Positions 13,201-27,100 are shown, numbered from the stretch's first letter. The stretch is 43,581 bases of DNA from Setaria digitata (GCA_003640385.1 RCAB01000507.1:1-43581), one strand, 5' to 3'. Notes: generated by a model from the sequence alone, not told the origin. Numbers and translations are program-made.

Positions 13201-15110
13201 CGAGAAAAATCTTTTCCAATTAATATTTTTGCAAAGATTTATGAAAAGTATTTCAGCTTTTTCAATTTATATTTTCAAATAATTCTTATTTTTATTTCAT
13301 ACAAATGTATTATCAGCAGTTAAAATTTTAGCCTTCCACAGGAGTATTTCAAAATCGAATTCGAATTGGAAAAAATCCCGCTGTAATTTTGCTTGGTGAT
13401 AAGACTTATATTATTAAATGCACATACGGATTACCTGAAATTAATCAACTTGATGCTCCATCTATTAATCCGTCATTTAATGCTGTCACTTTACCGTTCG
13501 TTTTATTTATTTGTCTTTTTTATCGCCAAAATTTTAGTTTTTATTTTAGGAAATATTTTGGCTGATGTTTAAATTAGAAATTTGTTACATTATCACTCTC
13601 TTTCCTTTTTTCTTTACTTTTTTTTTTTTGAATAAATATTACAAAATTTTCCATCACTATGTTTTTTTTTTAAATAACTAAAAAAAAAATTTAATGGGAA
13701 ATTTTTGAAAAATTAAAATTCGTTTTTTTTTTTTTCTTTGTGAAATTTTTAGTGAATTATCGACAAATTCTGTGGAAGATGAATTAATGAAAGCGATAGC
13801 ATCGAAATCAACAAATGAAACATTTGGAGAGATAGCCGAAAGCCAAGAAATAGATGATTTTGATGATACTTCGTTCATCTCTTGGCCCATTTTGTTGTCA
13901 ATTATTGTTGGCTTATTTGTTTTCACACTTATCTTAATGTTTATATTTATTTGTTTCCGATGGAGAATTGAAAGCAAGGAGCGAAATTTTGAAGGACAAA
14001 GTGCCACTTCAAATGGTTTGTTCCAAAAAAAAAAATTAATTAATAAAAATTAAATATTTTTATTCATTATATTCCTTTATAAAAATACTGATATCATATT
14101 TAAATGATTTCACTTTTTTCTGCATATTTATAAAATCTCTTCTGCTTTTGCTGTTTCAATCTAACCAATTTCCAAGTTTGTAGCTGAATTTTCTTTTTAG
14201 ATTTTTAATCCAATTGTAAAAAGGCTTGGATTTCAACTACGGATATTTAGTTTATTTTTTTTATTCTTATTTATGAGATGCTTTCGACTTTAAAAAAAAA
14301 TTTGAATTAAAGTAGACTTTTCGACAACATTTAAATTTTAAATTGATCAGAAAAAGAAATCAACCACATAGCAATAAAATAATTTGAAATTGGGTTACAG
14401 TTTAGATCTAAATTTGGGAAATTAATTTTCTCGCTGTTTTTTTTTTTTTTTTTTTTTTGAAAATCACATATGTCGGAAAAATTTTAAAAATATGTATGAA
14501 AAAAAAAACGGTATTTTATATGTTTACGAAATACGGATTCTGGTCGTAACAAATTAAAAAATTAAATGAAATGGATTTTGATTTACAAAACAAAAAGAAA
14601 GAGAAAAAAATACATTGAAGTTTGGGAATAAAGACCTTATTGGTATGCAACTTAATTAATTAATAAAAATTTCAGTTGAAATAAGTGCAAAAGAAAGTGA
14701 AAAGCATTCTTACTGAACATTTCATTGAAAGTTGTTTAATTAATTAATAAAAATTTTGGTTTAAACAAGTACAAAAAAAAAAGCATTGAAATTTTTATTG
14801 AACAAAGCGTCCTATTGAAATCACTTAATCGTTAAATTTTCGTTGAAAAAAGGACAGAAAGAAAAGATAAAAGGACAAATTTAAATTATGAGAAAATTAA
14901 TACAAAAGTAACAGTTAAAATTACTGTCAAAACATAATTTGCTAAATAATTTAATTTTTTAATAATTTTAATTCATAAAAACTTTTTGCTTTAGTCTTTT
15001 GATAAAAAATTTACCACTTATATTAGTACTTCTCGATAATTGATGAGTGTTAAAAATTTGTTAATCAATTTTTCTTTCATTAAAGAGGATAAATTCTACC
15101 TCCCCCCTCC

Positions 15111-15145
<35 letters not shown>

Positions 15146-16319
15146 NAAACAAGCATAAAAAAATAGTTTACAAAAATATGTTAATGTAACTTTTAGTTAT
15201 ACCTAAAATATCTATTTAATTGGAATCAAAAAAGATAAAATTTGATATAGGTGTCACAATTAACAAATTTGGTATAAGCGATTTGTGGTGGAATGGAAAA
15301 AATTCTGTTAAACCGAAACAGTTGCCAAGTGTGCAAACGACTAATGAAAGGTTAAATTAATTATCTTTGATTTGCTTTATTTCATATCTAATGAGAGATT
15401 CCTCATTCCTAACATTTTTCATTGAAAAAAAAAGAATTAAAATTTAAAAACAAAATTAGAATCGGAAGAAGAATTGATAAGATTGAATAAAGAGTACGAT
15501 TATGTTTTCATATTTGATAGTTAAGTAATAAATGGGAAAATAATTTATTATGGATACTTTTTGTTTTAAAATTAAGGTAAAACTAGAGAGAAATTGTATT
15601 TTTATGTTTTCTTCAAACTTTTTAAACTCACTTTCACTTTTTTACTTCTCAAATTCGATTTGAAATCAATCTGACAATTAACCTGCTTAGATCTTCCGCA
15701 ACAGCACAAAGTACAGTCCGCATAAGTTCATCAATATCATCCGATTCATCGGTTGGCTCAGAACAAAATTTGCAAAATACTTCAACAAGAAGTTGTTCTC
15801 AGCAGCAATCCACAATGACCGATTCCGGAATTACCGTCCCGGAGGATGTGCCACAGTGTTATTCGGAATGGCGAAGTCGTATTTTGGCTAATTTATCTAA
15901 CAAACATGCGAACGACAATGTTAGGAATTTCAGGAAAATTTTGGAATTTATAATAAACAAGATTTCCGGAAACAAAGCGGAAGTTCTACATTTTTTGTGA
16001 TTAAGTGCTGTGTTATTTTATTTATGCAATCACATGCATAAATAAATATTTGTTAATAAATTTTCTCTTCGTTTATTTTAATTTTACAAATAATATACTA
16101 AACGATTTCTCATTGGCTCATTTTAGATCGTACGCATTTTACCCCTTTTTATGCCATATAACAGTGAAATTTAATTCAAATTTCAACCTGAAATTTGCGA
16201 ATTTTTTTTTACTAACAAAGAGAAAGAGATGCTGGAAGCGTTTAAATTTCGCATTTAAATAAAATTTATTTAATTTAGAATGGCCTGAACAAATGTTCAT
16301 CGTTACGTATGGACGATGC

Positions 16320-16353
<34 letters not shown>

Positions 16354-19300
16354 GCAGCAGCAGCAGCAGCAGCAGGAATTGTTGGTGAAAATCAGCTTGC
16401 GGAAGTTCGGTCAATTACCGAAATTTACCGGTCCGCTGAGATGGCACTGGGTGACGGTGATGCATTGTCACAGTCTACACTTGAGGGTACAATTTAATGA
16501 TGAAAAAATGTTGTGAGGATGGAAAAATTTGAAGATTATATTTTTCCATCACAAATTTCATTTTTCGTAATAAAATTTTCGAGGAAAAATTTTTGTTCAT
16601 TTTTTCAATTTTTTGAATTTTTTTTTAAATTTTCCTGAACAGTATTATTTATTCTATGATAAATATTTGTTTTAAAGTATAATATATATATATATATATA
16701 TAATACTTAAAAAATATATATATATATATTATACTTTAAAATATATATATAATATTTTTTTTGAATTAGCATAATTTCAATTTCCATATAATTAAACTGA
16801 GAAAGGAAATTTAAACAAACATAATGGAAAACTAACTACTACTACTTCAGGTGTATCATACATGCCCAATTATTATGATTCAAATTCCACTACTGAAAGT
16901 TTGATACGATGCGTTGGTAAAATACGTGGCATTGGTTCACGTAAGCTTACAGAGCAAGAATTTGGTATGAAATCTTTTTCAGTTAAAATTGCTTATTAAA
17001 ATTTTTTCAAAGTTTTTAAATCTTAGGAAAAATAAAAGGAAAAGTTGACTTGAAAAAAGAAACAGAAAAAAAGATAATATCAAAGATTGACACAAATATT
17101 CGCTAGCATAAGAGATTAGTTAATTAAAGTGGTCCAGAGACCGGTAAAATCAAATAGATAGTCGACAGAGAATTAGAGCAAAATCAGAACAATTAGTAAA
17201 ATTTGCTAATTAGCCAATGAAAATAAAGCATTTACCAAAAGAGAACGAATGGTAAATTTTTCTTCATTTTTATTTTTCATAATGTTCAAAAATTTTCCTC
17301 TTAATTTAATGCCTTTTTTAAAATGGCACATTCCTATTAATCTAATGGCAATTAAATTTTTCTATGCATACATTTCAGCTAATTATGACAATTTGTCGTT
17401 GACAAAATAGTTAATTAACACAAAAATTAAAACTAATATAAACTAATTGGAAAAAAATTTTAGGTCGCTGGCGTCGTTTGGTAACCAATCACGTGACATT
17501 CCGTGACGCCCTACTTAGGGCACGTGACGGGAAAGCAATTGAGGAGACGTGTTTAAGGTCAGATTACAAAAAATTGTTTACTAAAGAAAAGTGGAATGCG
17601 ATAATTCGATGTATTATCGAATATCAACAACAGCAACAAAATGGCATCTCCACAAAGCATTATATTAAACGAAATGATTCACAACGACAGGTTTGTTTTT
17701 AAATTTTAAAAATTTTAAATTTTTCAAATTCTAAAATTAAAAGAAGCTTTGGCATATTAGTGAATAGTTATTATAGAATAATATGAAATAATTTTTAAAT
17801 ATGTCTATTTTTTGAAATTATCATAATTTTTAAAAACTAATAGGATCAAGAGTAACAAATTGTATGATAATTATTTGTTTCAGTAGAATGAAAGATAATT
17901 GGGGCAGTTATAAAATATTTAGCAGGTGATAATGCATTGTGATAGCATTATCACTTCTCGTTATTATTTGAACATTTGCCACTCATTTATTGACATAATT
18001 AATGAATAGAGAAATTAATCGAAGAAATTCGTTCATTAAGTCGCTTAAAAAAAAAAAAAAAAATAGCAAAACAAAACTTTTTATTCTCATCTTTTCTCCT
18101 TTTTTCTCTTAATTATGTAGAATTTACATTCGGTTTTTTTTGTCCTCATTTCCTATCAAAATAATTAATTAGTCGTCTTCTTGTATTTCTTAAATTAGTT
18201 AGACTTACTCATTTTTCTTTTGCTCTAAAATGTGGGATAAATAAATTGTTATATGCTTAATATAATATTAATGATTGCTGATAATAAAAAGTTAGAAAAG
18301 AAGTTTTTTTTTTTTTCAATGAGTAAAATAAAAAGTGACTAAAACGAGAAATAATAAATAAAATACAATTTCTGAAAACTCTACAGCAATGCAAATATTA
18401 TGATCAGGAATTTTAATTCGAAGAGAAGAGAAGAAGTAAATGTATTTTGGTAACGAAGTAGTTTTTTTTAAACTCTCATTTGTCATGATTTTCTCTAATA
18501 TAATAATTAATTAATATGCTTAATAAGAATTCTGCAATAATATGGAGGGGTGATAAGAAATTTCAAGTTTCATTACTGTTTTTATTTTACTTTTATTTTT
18601 TATTTTTTAAACTGTCAATTCGATCATTTAACCGAGATGAAATTTCTTTCTACCACCAGAAATAGTAAATTGAATATTTTAAGATTCTATTCGGCAAAAT
18701 TTAATTAGTGCGGCTGGAAAAATGATTTTTCTTATTTATTTGATCAAAAATGATTCAACTATTTATCACTGAATTTTCTTTTCGATCCAAAGATATATTT
18801 AACAAATGAGTGATTGTGATTCCTTTATAGTATGAGAGATTTCCATTGTTCTTGAGTTAAAAAAATATATATATAAAATAAAATCTTTTGTTAAAAACTT
18901 CCTAACAGAAATTATTCAAATCAATAATTAATCCAAGGATGTGAAAAATGAATGATAAGTCTTGCAGATCACAAACTTATCAAATAAATTATAATAGTGA
19001 AATTAATGTATGAAGGACTTATTAATCAAATTATAATCATGTAATTAAATAATATGTGCGAAATTTCTTAACCAAATTGCAGTGATATAAAATTAGCATA
19101 ACAGGAAATGATTAGCCAAATTATAATATCAGAAATAGATGCTGAAGTATTATTTGTTTCAAGATTTTAGCAAAAATCAAATAATGCCTAATCAAACTGT
19201 GCAAGTGAAATTAAAAAAAAAAAAGAAAAAAAAAGAAAATGAATTTTATCTATCAAGATTTATCAACAAAATTATAATAATAAAATTGATTGTTATCAAT

Positions 19301-19503
19301 TAATTGATTACGATTTTCCATATCATCAACAAATTATAAATGACAATAAAAATAAGTGGTTGAAAGTATTCCGAAATTACTGCAGTATCTTCTTTCATTT
19401 TTTTTTTTCGATCATTTCGCTGGAACTCTTTTGAATCTTTCAGGATTTAGTTTCATCCTCTCTCAATGTATACGTTGGCGATGTCGGTTCCACCGGCTGG
19501 TAA
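10286..19503 (+). CDS. Single-pass membrane protein with ZP-N-like domain
   Basis: Ten exons fit in phase: 10286-10385, 11895-12088, 13332-13495, 13753-14015, 15251-15350, 15691-15982, 16279-16486, 16851-16964, 17464-17690, 19444-19503; about 573 residues. Exon 6 could end at 15919 instead (552 residues). Exon 1 starts with ATG and encodes a signal peptide (hydrophobic LIIIGSSAA). An NVT glycosylation site follows, then a ZP-N-like module of about 110 residues with four cysteines in the family spacing: PTCEQQ, ECRLKG, DPCQTQM and YIIKCTYG. After an acidic stretch comes one transmembrane helix (about 196-220), basic CFRWR and a cytoplasmic tail of about 350 residues. The tail has a serine-rich segment, 11 Thr plus 7 Ala encoded by ACA/GCA repeats, and a conserved-looking block around [12 protein letters not shown] see no ZP-C half. 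ZP proteins build cuticle or apical matrix; this one's role is unknown. Alternatives are a DYF-7- or cuticlin-like relative. Confidence 0.72.
15107..15149. repeat. Poly-A tract with N15146
   Basis: A short C run is followed by a long A run broken only by the single N at 15146. It lies in the intron between exons 4 and 5 of the ZP gene. The true A-run length is unlikely to be reliable. Confidence 0.8.
16318..16374 (+). repeat. CAA/CAG repeat read as poly-Thr/poly-Ala
   Basis: Inside exon 7 of the ZP gene, one GCA is followed by eleven ACA and then seven GCA codons. In the gene frame they encode Thr(11) and Ala(7). In the next frame the same DNA would encode poly-Gln. The surrounding frame ([13 protein letters not shown] before, [14 protein letters not shown] after) stays open and splices in phase on both sides, which supports the Thr/Ala reading. 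Confidence 0.8.
16670..16741. repeat. AT-rich inverted repeat in intron
   Basis: The left arm begins TTTTAAAGTAT and runs into a TA tract. The right arm is its reverse complement and ends ATACTTTAAAA. Arms are about 29 bases and the loop is about 14 bases. It lies in the intron between exons 7 and 8 of the ZP gene and would form a strong AT hairpin. Confidence 0.75.
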
Positions 19504-22500
19504 ATATGCATCAACAATTTTTACTCGATTAATTGTGCGCAAATTAGTTGTAATTTTAATTAACAAACTGTTAACTATATAAATTTAATCGCCTCTTATC
19601 ACTTCTTTCTTTTGTTTTTTTTTTTTCTTTTTCCACACCATAATTACATTTATCATTTTCGATTATTTGTATTATAGTTGTTGATTTGAATATGATTTAA
19701 ATCTTCATCGATGGCAATACTTCACAAACAAAAAGCACACTTTTTTATAAAAATGATTTGATTGAAAATTTGAAATTTCTTCTCTGCAATGGATATATAT
19801 ATCTATACATTATTATGTGTATAATTAAGATTATTTTGGATATCGATTTTGATGTGATTTGAGATGATTTTTATGTTTACATTATCAGTAACATGTCTAT
19901 ATCAGTGTAATAAGCGTTCAAAAAATATATATGCCCATATTTATCAACAAATTTCAAAAACCCATTAAAACTACTATTTGTTAAACTGATACGACTGATA
20001 GTGGTAATTTAATTCATTTTAAAAATTAAACATTTTTTATGCGCATTTCACTTAAATGCACACTTTTGTTTTCGATGTTATGATAAGATTATCATAGGTG
20101 CTATGATTTGTGAGATAATTTAGCTGTTAATCTGTTCCCGGTATGAATTGCTTTCTTCAGCCTTTCTAAGTGCAAAACTACAATCATCATTATTTGTATG
20201 GTATTTTTAATTCATTAAACATTAAGTATTTAGTTGCAATTAACCAGTATTGTGCAATGTTTCTAGTTAATAAAGTATTAATTAGAAACTGAATAGAGTT
20301 AACCACTTTTCATACGGCATTTTTCAATTATTTATTCCTGTGAATTACGCGTAATCAGCATCTTCTGTGTGTTATTTCCAATTAATTACGAATTTATGCA
20401 AATCAAATGCAATGGAAATTGCGTAGCATTTAAATTACCTAATCATTTATGCAAATTAGGAATTGCTATATAAGAAATTGAAATGAGCATCACATTCAGC
20501 GAAATTGTTATTATATTGTATTGTTAGCAAAAGTTGTGTCACAGTTATTATTGCTATAAATTTTAATTTTACCATAATTTCCTCAATTTTTGTTGCAAAA
20601 TAAAAGAGTATTTAAAAAAAAAAAGAAAAAAGAAAAAAGCAAAAAAAAATTGAGAAGTGGGTTTCATTTTTAATTTCTTTTCACTTTCACTTTTTAATAT
20701 TTTCTTTTTCACTTTCAACAAGTTTCACTTTTTTTTTTTTTGTTTACAATTTCGTTCCCAAAATTTTTGCAACATTTCTTGAAATTTTTTTTTGTTTTCC
20801 AAAAATTTTTATTTCTTATTTGTCTCCTCTTGAAGTTGGGCAAGTTCCCTGGCGGCTCATTATAATTGATTAAATTAAAGATCAGAAATAATTATAAAAA
20901 AAAAAAATTCTTCGCTTCACAATTGGATTTATTAATTAATTAGATGTTTCGAGTTATAGTCAGCTTTATTTTTACATCTATCATACAGCTGTTACAACTT
21001 ACAAAGGAAAAAAGACGACATTTTACTGTTGTTAGTTTTTTTTTTTAATCTTGATCAAAAACTAAAGAAAAAAAAAATTGATTTAAAAAGTTACACGACG
21101 CTGCAGCAGTAAATAAAGACGCAATTCGTTACGGTTTTTTGCGGGAATCATTGTTTATCATGAAAATTTTAATGAATTTTATCAACTTCTGAAAGTTTTT
21201 TTGTTTTTCCTATAGAGTTGCGGCATGAAAAGAAATTGCAAATAATCGTGAATATACAATTTTCTATCCTTCTTTTATGCATTTTCAGTAAAAATTCATT
21301 TCCTTTTTAATTTTCACCATTATTTTCTCCTTTTGAAATCTATAAGAATTTGAAAATTTTCATTCCATAAATCCTAAAAAATTTTGATAAATAAATTATT
21401 GATTGCAAGATAGTTTCCATATATTTTTATAGATTGGCTTATATTATTGTTTTTTTTTTTTTTTTTTAAACTCATTTCATATAGCATCTCAGATAAGTAA
21501 AATATTGCTATTATCAGTATTTATTTACTTTTTATTTCATTTATTTAATTAGGTAGTACCCATTTATTATTACTTTTATTAAATCTGGATTATTTTGTCG
21601 TTACAAATTGGTGCAAAAATTTGAAAGGGATGGATAATTTCTGTTAAAGGAGAAGATAAAAGAGATTGAAACAAGAATGGAAAGATATGAGAGATGAGTA
21701 AGATGAACATTCCTTCTTGGAAATGATCAATTAATAAATTTATTAATTGAATTACATATTAGAGCAAAAAAAAAACCATCAATGAATGGATTTTTTCATT
21801 TTTCTTTTTTTTTTTTTTCAAAGTCATCATTATTAAATTTGTAATTTGTGAAATAAAAGAAAATTTTTGATAAATAATAAATTTTTTTATAAGTTAAAAT
21901 TATTCCAAATATGCTAAATAAAAATAAGCATATGCTTTCACTGTATCAAACCATTTCATCGTATAAGATTGAAAAGTGAAAAATTGAAACATTTTTCATT
22001 AACAATGATAACGGTGATAACGGCATGGAAGGAAATGGTAAATAATGGACTTATCATTAAACTTTTTTACTCATTTTGTGTTTTCACTTTTTTTTTATGT
22101 TCCAATTTCATGATACATTTTTCGCCATTTCTTTTTCATATTAAACTTAGATTTTAATTAGAAAATTTATGAGGAAAGTACAATGGAATAATTAACATCT
22201 CTCTAATAATTTTCAATGTACTCAATTGAATTGAACATGCAAAATTAGGTAATAACAAATAATGCTATTGATAATTTATGTATTTTGATTTGCAATAAAT
22301 TCCATTTCAAATGCAACAATCGAAAGAGGAACTAATGCATTCTGTCGGGTTAAATTAGAAATTTTAAATATTTAAATGCTATTAGTGTAAGATGAGTGGT
22401 AATACTTTTTCGTTTGAGAGGAGAGAATCTTTGTGAAATAATTAAAAAGTGCAAAAGGAATTTTCCTTATTGCAATGAAATTATGAATATGCAATTCGTT

Positions 22501-23006
22501 CAAAACAAAATCGCTAGAAAAAAAAGAAGAACCTATCAAAGAGAAGAAGATTTTGCATATAAAAAACGAAAAAAAAAAAAAAAGTAGGAGAAATTTTTAT
22601 AAATTGTAAGTGGATATTTAAAATTTGTTAATGCTATTTGCTTAGCATAAATGTCCGTCCAATTAATTATCGATAATAAAATGTTTTTTTTTTTCATTTT
22701 TAATTACATTGAAATGAAATGATTAATAATGATTTGAAAATTTCAATTATCAGTAATAAATTAATCCATTCTTTCTTCTTTTTTTTTTTTTTCGTTCGTA
22801 ATTAATAGCTGAAATGAAATAATGATAATAATTAACGATATTCTCAAATTGTTTATTTATTTAAGCTTTAATTTCAACTTTTCAATTTTCAAAATATTTC
22901 TTTCTTCTCAAACATACACACAGCTCCGCAATAAACTTTTCCTCTTCAACTTTTTCGAGATTCCCACCGCTCCTCCTCCACCTCCTCTCGCATCGCTGTA
23001 AATCAG

Positions 23007-23022
23007 GTGACATCGATGTCAC
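23007..23022. promoter_or_regulatory. 16-bp perfect palindrome GTGACATCGATGTCAC
   Basis: A perfect dyad centred on ATCGAT sits in a C-rich patch (22921-23040) within an otherwise very AT-rich desert. It could bind a dimeric factor, but no function can be read from the sequence. Confidence 0.35.
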
Positions 23023-23041
23023 ATCTCCATTGTCTGTGTAT

Positions 23042-23108
23042 CCGTCTGTCTGTCTGTCTCTTTGTCTGTTTTTCCGTTTGTCCGTCTGTCTGTATCAGTG
23101 TATTCCAA

Positions 23109-23158
<50 letters not shown>
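23042..23158. repeat. Compound microsatellite GTCT/CA/TA
   Basis: Imperfect GTCT units (23042-23093) are followed, after a short spacer, by about 15 CA units (23111-23140) and about 9 TA units (23141-23158). It is non-coding and probably length-variable. Confidence 0.9.
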
Positions 23159-24131
23159 GATATAGACATATTATTGTGTAATTTCATTTGATTTACCCTA
23201 TTTACCTGCTATGTAATTGCACTTGACATACATTTTTTTGGCCATTATGATTAATTAGTAATCTTTGGTCGGACTCAAAATAGAAACCTGAAATTTTTTT
23301 TTTCATTTTTTATTGTTAAATTTGAACAAAAAAGAAAAAAAAGAAAATGCAAAAAAGTTTTCTCTGAGATTGATTTTTCTATCTTTATAAATTATTAAAA
23401 CGATTTGGATAAATTTGTTGCTTTCTCAGTTTATTAGTAATTTAAATTTTTCTTTTTTTTTTTTTTGCACTAAAAGATGTCAAATTTTTTTATTTGAATT
23501 TTAATTTCTTCAGTCTCACTGATAAAAAATAAACAAACTTCTACCTTTTTATTTGCCGCCTTTTCCTTTTATCTGCAGTCATAGACAGTTGTTATTTTCG
23601 CAAAACTTTCTCGACTTTCCAACAAAACTCAATAATATAATTAATTATCGATTACGGATAATTAAGTACAGAAAAAAAGGAGAAAAAAAAAAAAAAAAAA
23701 AAGAACAGGAGCAGATAAAATCAATATTGCTATTCTTCAAAATATAATTTTTGGGAGGGAATTATTTCAAGTAATCTATCTATCTTCAAAGATTCTCTGA
23801 TATATCAAAAATTTTTGCAAATTTCTTTCAAACTTTTTCACTATTCATAATTATATTCTTATCATTTTCAAATCTCTCCAACTCATTACTCTCATTAATT
23901 GGATCCATTTTTACGGATAAATTCCAATTAAATCTCTTACTAATCGTATAAATGAAATTTGTGGGATGAATTAAAGCTCCAATTTCCTTGTGTATTCTTT
24001 TGCAACAAATTATTAGATAAATATGATTGATCACTTATCACACTATCGATGAACATTTGAATATGAAAGAGATTTAATTTTTCGGTGCATAATAAGCGAA
24101 TTGTTTGTAAAAGCAATTTCACAACAAAGGT

Positions 24132-27100
24132 ATGCTTATTGCCCTTCTATCGGTCTACATTGGATGGTTACTTGGACTTGTACTAACTACCGTATTCCTA
24201 ATCATTTGTGGATACAGCTGGGGACCATTACCACATTTATATATAAGGCTGATAACATTTGTACAAAATTTTTATCCGCAAAATTATCCACGAGCTGATA
24301 CTTTATGGCCAGCAATTATCAAACGATGTGATATGTCATTGCTTAAGAAGCATCGTGATGATTCGTTAGCGTCATTTCATTTCAGGTAATTTAGCCTAAT
24401 TTAATTAATAAAAAGTTAAAATTGAAAGAATAGGAGAAGAAAAAATTGTTCGATTAAGCTTGAACAAGTTAGAATGAATTTTTTAATCTTTAAATTATTG
24501 GCTTTTGCAAATTTACTTAGCATTAAGAGACAGATATTAATGGTGATTAATTAATTAGTTATTCTTTTCTTCATCGTTTTTGCTAGAAAATGTTTCGTAT
24601 TATAGTGAAATCCCAATGATAAGTGCATTTGATGTTTGCTTGGATGCATTCAAGGCTGGCTTCGAAGCAATTGTTGAGGTTAATTGTGTACAATTTTTTT
24701 TTTTAATTTAATATTTTTGTTTTCTGAATTCACTCATTTTCTTACGTTAAATATTTTTGAAAAGCGACAAAGAAAGGAATCAAAAACTTTCTCTACTAGC
24801 AATAAGTCAAAAGTGAATTTCAATGTAAAAGACAAAATTTCGTTTTTCATTTCTTTTTATCCTTTTTTTTTTTTTATAACACAACTAAGTTATATTAAAA
24901 TTGTGAGAAAAATTTTAACAATTTTTTGATGAAGATTGGCACACTTTGAAACAAATTTTATGAAGATAATTTTGCCATCAAAACAATATGATATATTTAC
25001 TATTGAGTTAAAGATGCCAGCCTTGATCCACTTCTTATATCAGCTAATATTTCAACTTCAATTACTACTTTAAATGATACTACTTTTCTTTTTGATCAAA
25101 ATATCTCACTTTTTTCCTTCTCTTTTTTTTTTTTTTTTTTTTTAAAAAGTTATTTGTTAGGATCAAATAAGTGTTGCATTTGAATCAGCACCACATTTCC
25201 ATAGCACATTACTGGAATATCCCGGTCGATTACCACTTCCCGATGCTAAATGTCAAATTTCACAACCACACATACTTGGCTACTTTATCGCTATGGCATT
25301 TCGTTATGGTGTTTTATTACCTGTACGATTATGCTTAATATTTATAACTTTTCTATTCTCAACAAGTGCTATTGTTACTGATCACTTCATAAATATAACT
25401 GATGAGCGGAGAATACGTTTTGCGTTCATATGCTGTCGACTATTTTGTGCCGCTATTGGCCTTGTAGCCAAGTATCATAATCGGCAATACAGACCCAAAC
25501 AGCCAGGTATGTTCCGATATTTCAATAGACAACAAACAGTATTGTCACTTCTCGTGATTTGACAAATCTCTAACAATTTCATACTGCTTTCTCAACTAAT
25601 AAACTGCTGAAAATAGAAAGACGACATTTATTCATTTTATTATAGAAGAGTAGAAGTATGTAGCTTTTCATACCTGATGCATAAACGTTTCATAATTTCG
25701 GCACTTTAATTTTCTAATCCTAATTTTCAGGTGTTGCAGTAGCGAATCATTTATCACCGAATGATGTACAAGCAATTTATGCGGACATTAATCCAAAAAA
25801 TGGTTACGGTTTTACAGTAACTGGTCAGCGTCAAGGTGGTTTAATTTGGCTTGTTGAAACAATTGCTGAAAAATTTATTCCAACGGTATGGATTGAACGA
25901 CGCAGCACCACAGATCGGAAACGTTTTCTGGTTGACATACTTCACAAGGCAAAGGTTCAAATATTAAAAATAATTTCCTCTACATCCTTTTTCTTCCAGT
26001 TTAATTGTATATCATTTCAGGTAATACGTCAAATTTAATGTGGAAATCTTTCCGATAAAAGATATGAATTTAAACGTTACTTATTATTATTTCGCATAAA
26101 TTTCAGGCTAGTGGTCCAGTTTTATTATTTCCAGAAGGTCACTGTACGAATAACACACGTGTTCTACGATTTCGACGGGCTATTTTTGAGGGCGATGTTG
26201 TTATTTATCCTATAGCAATAAGGTAATAATCAGAACTGATAGCCTAATTAATCGAATATTTGAAATTCAGTAGTTCAAAGACAAACGAAGATTTTAAGTA
26301 TTCCTCAGGCACGGCACATGCAGAAAACATTATAAATCAAAGACAAATAAAAAGAGAAATAAAGTTTTTTTGTGGAAATTTAAAACATCTTTCAGGCAAA
26401 ATGCGCGTTTTGGAGATTCATTTTGGTCAGAACCAAAATTTTGGCGATATATGTTACGCATACTTACGTCATGGGCAATAGTTTACGATGTCACTTATTT
26501 GCAGCCACATCAAAAACGACCCGGTGAAAGCAATCAAGACTTTGCGCAAAGAGTCCAGAAAGCTATAGCTAAAACGTAAGTAGATTACATTAAACTTTGG
26601 TACTCTCTTTTATAATCATCTGCGTAAAGAAAAGTATCAAACCAGTCAAACATTGGACTTAAATAATCTGATTAATGTGTTGTTAAAAATGAAGCAGTGA
26701 GAAGGAAAATATTTGGAACTTTAGGATTTAGCTATTTTTTTTTCTTTTTTTACTCCTTTCTCCTCTTCCATGTAAATCTCGAGATTTGACGATGAAGGAA
26801 TAAATCAATGAACATACAACTGGAATGACAAATGACAAAGTTAGCACAGCGATAACTGCACAAGTTCGATTACAGCGAAATCGCCATGCTAATCCTAAAC
26901 AGACTTGCATAAACATACAGAAACTCCGAATTCCTAATGTCTAATTACGTAACTATTAAGAACGTTTTAGTGAAAGGTATTAGAGCTTGTTATATTTTCA
27001 GTGCTGATGCGGAAAGTATTTCGTTAGATGGTCGCTTATGGTATATGAAAAGTGAACGGGAACGGCTGAAAACAGTGCAGATGAAGAATATAGCAAACCG

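Larger units (their letters stand above)
19504..24131. other. Gene-poor AT-rich intergenic region
   Basis: About 4.6 kb separate the stop codon of the ZP gene from the start of the acyltransferase. I see no supportable exon chain on either strand. There are many poly-A/T runs. At 22920-23160 lies a distinct, more GC-rich patch with a 16-bp palindrome followed by GTCT, CA and TA repeats. The ZP 3' UTR and the acyltransferase promoter must lie here, but I cannot place them. Confidence 0.6.

Noticed and set aside
13342..13495. Acceptor CACAG at 13341 for the third ZP exon
   Set aside because: It would need one base from the preceding exon, which ends in phase 0. The TTTTAG acceptor ending at 13331 keeps the frame and adds PST before GVF.
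16139..16516. Open frames reading the CAA/CAG repeat as poly-Gln or, on the minus strand, poly-Leu
   Set aside because: Only the Thr/Ala frame connects in phase with the exons on both sides.
26728..26916. Minus-strand open frame inside the last acyltransferase intron, with a hydrophobic stretch
   Set aside because: Short, no supporting exons or family match, and located within a well-supported intron.
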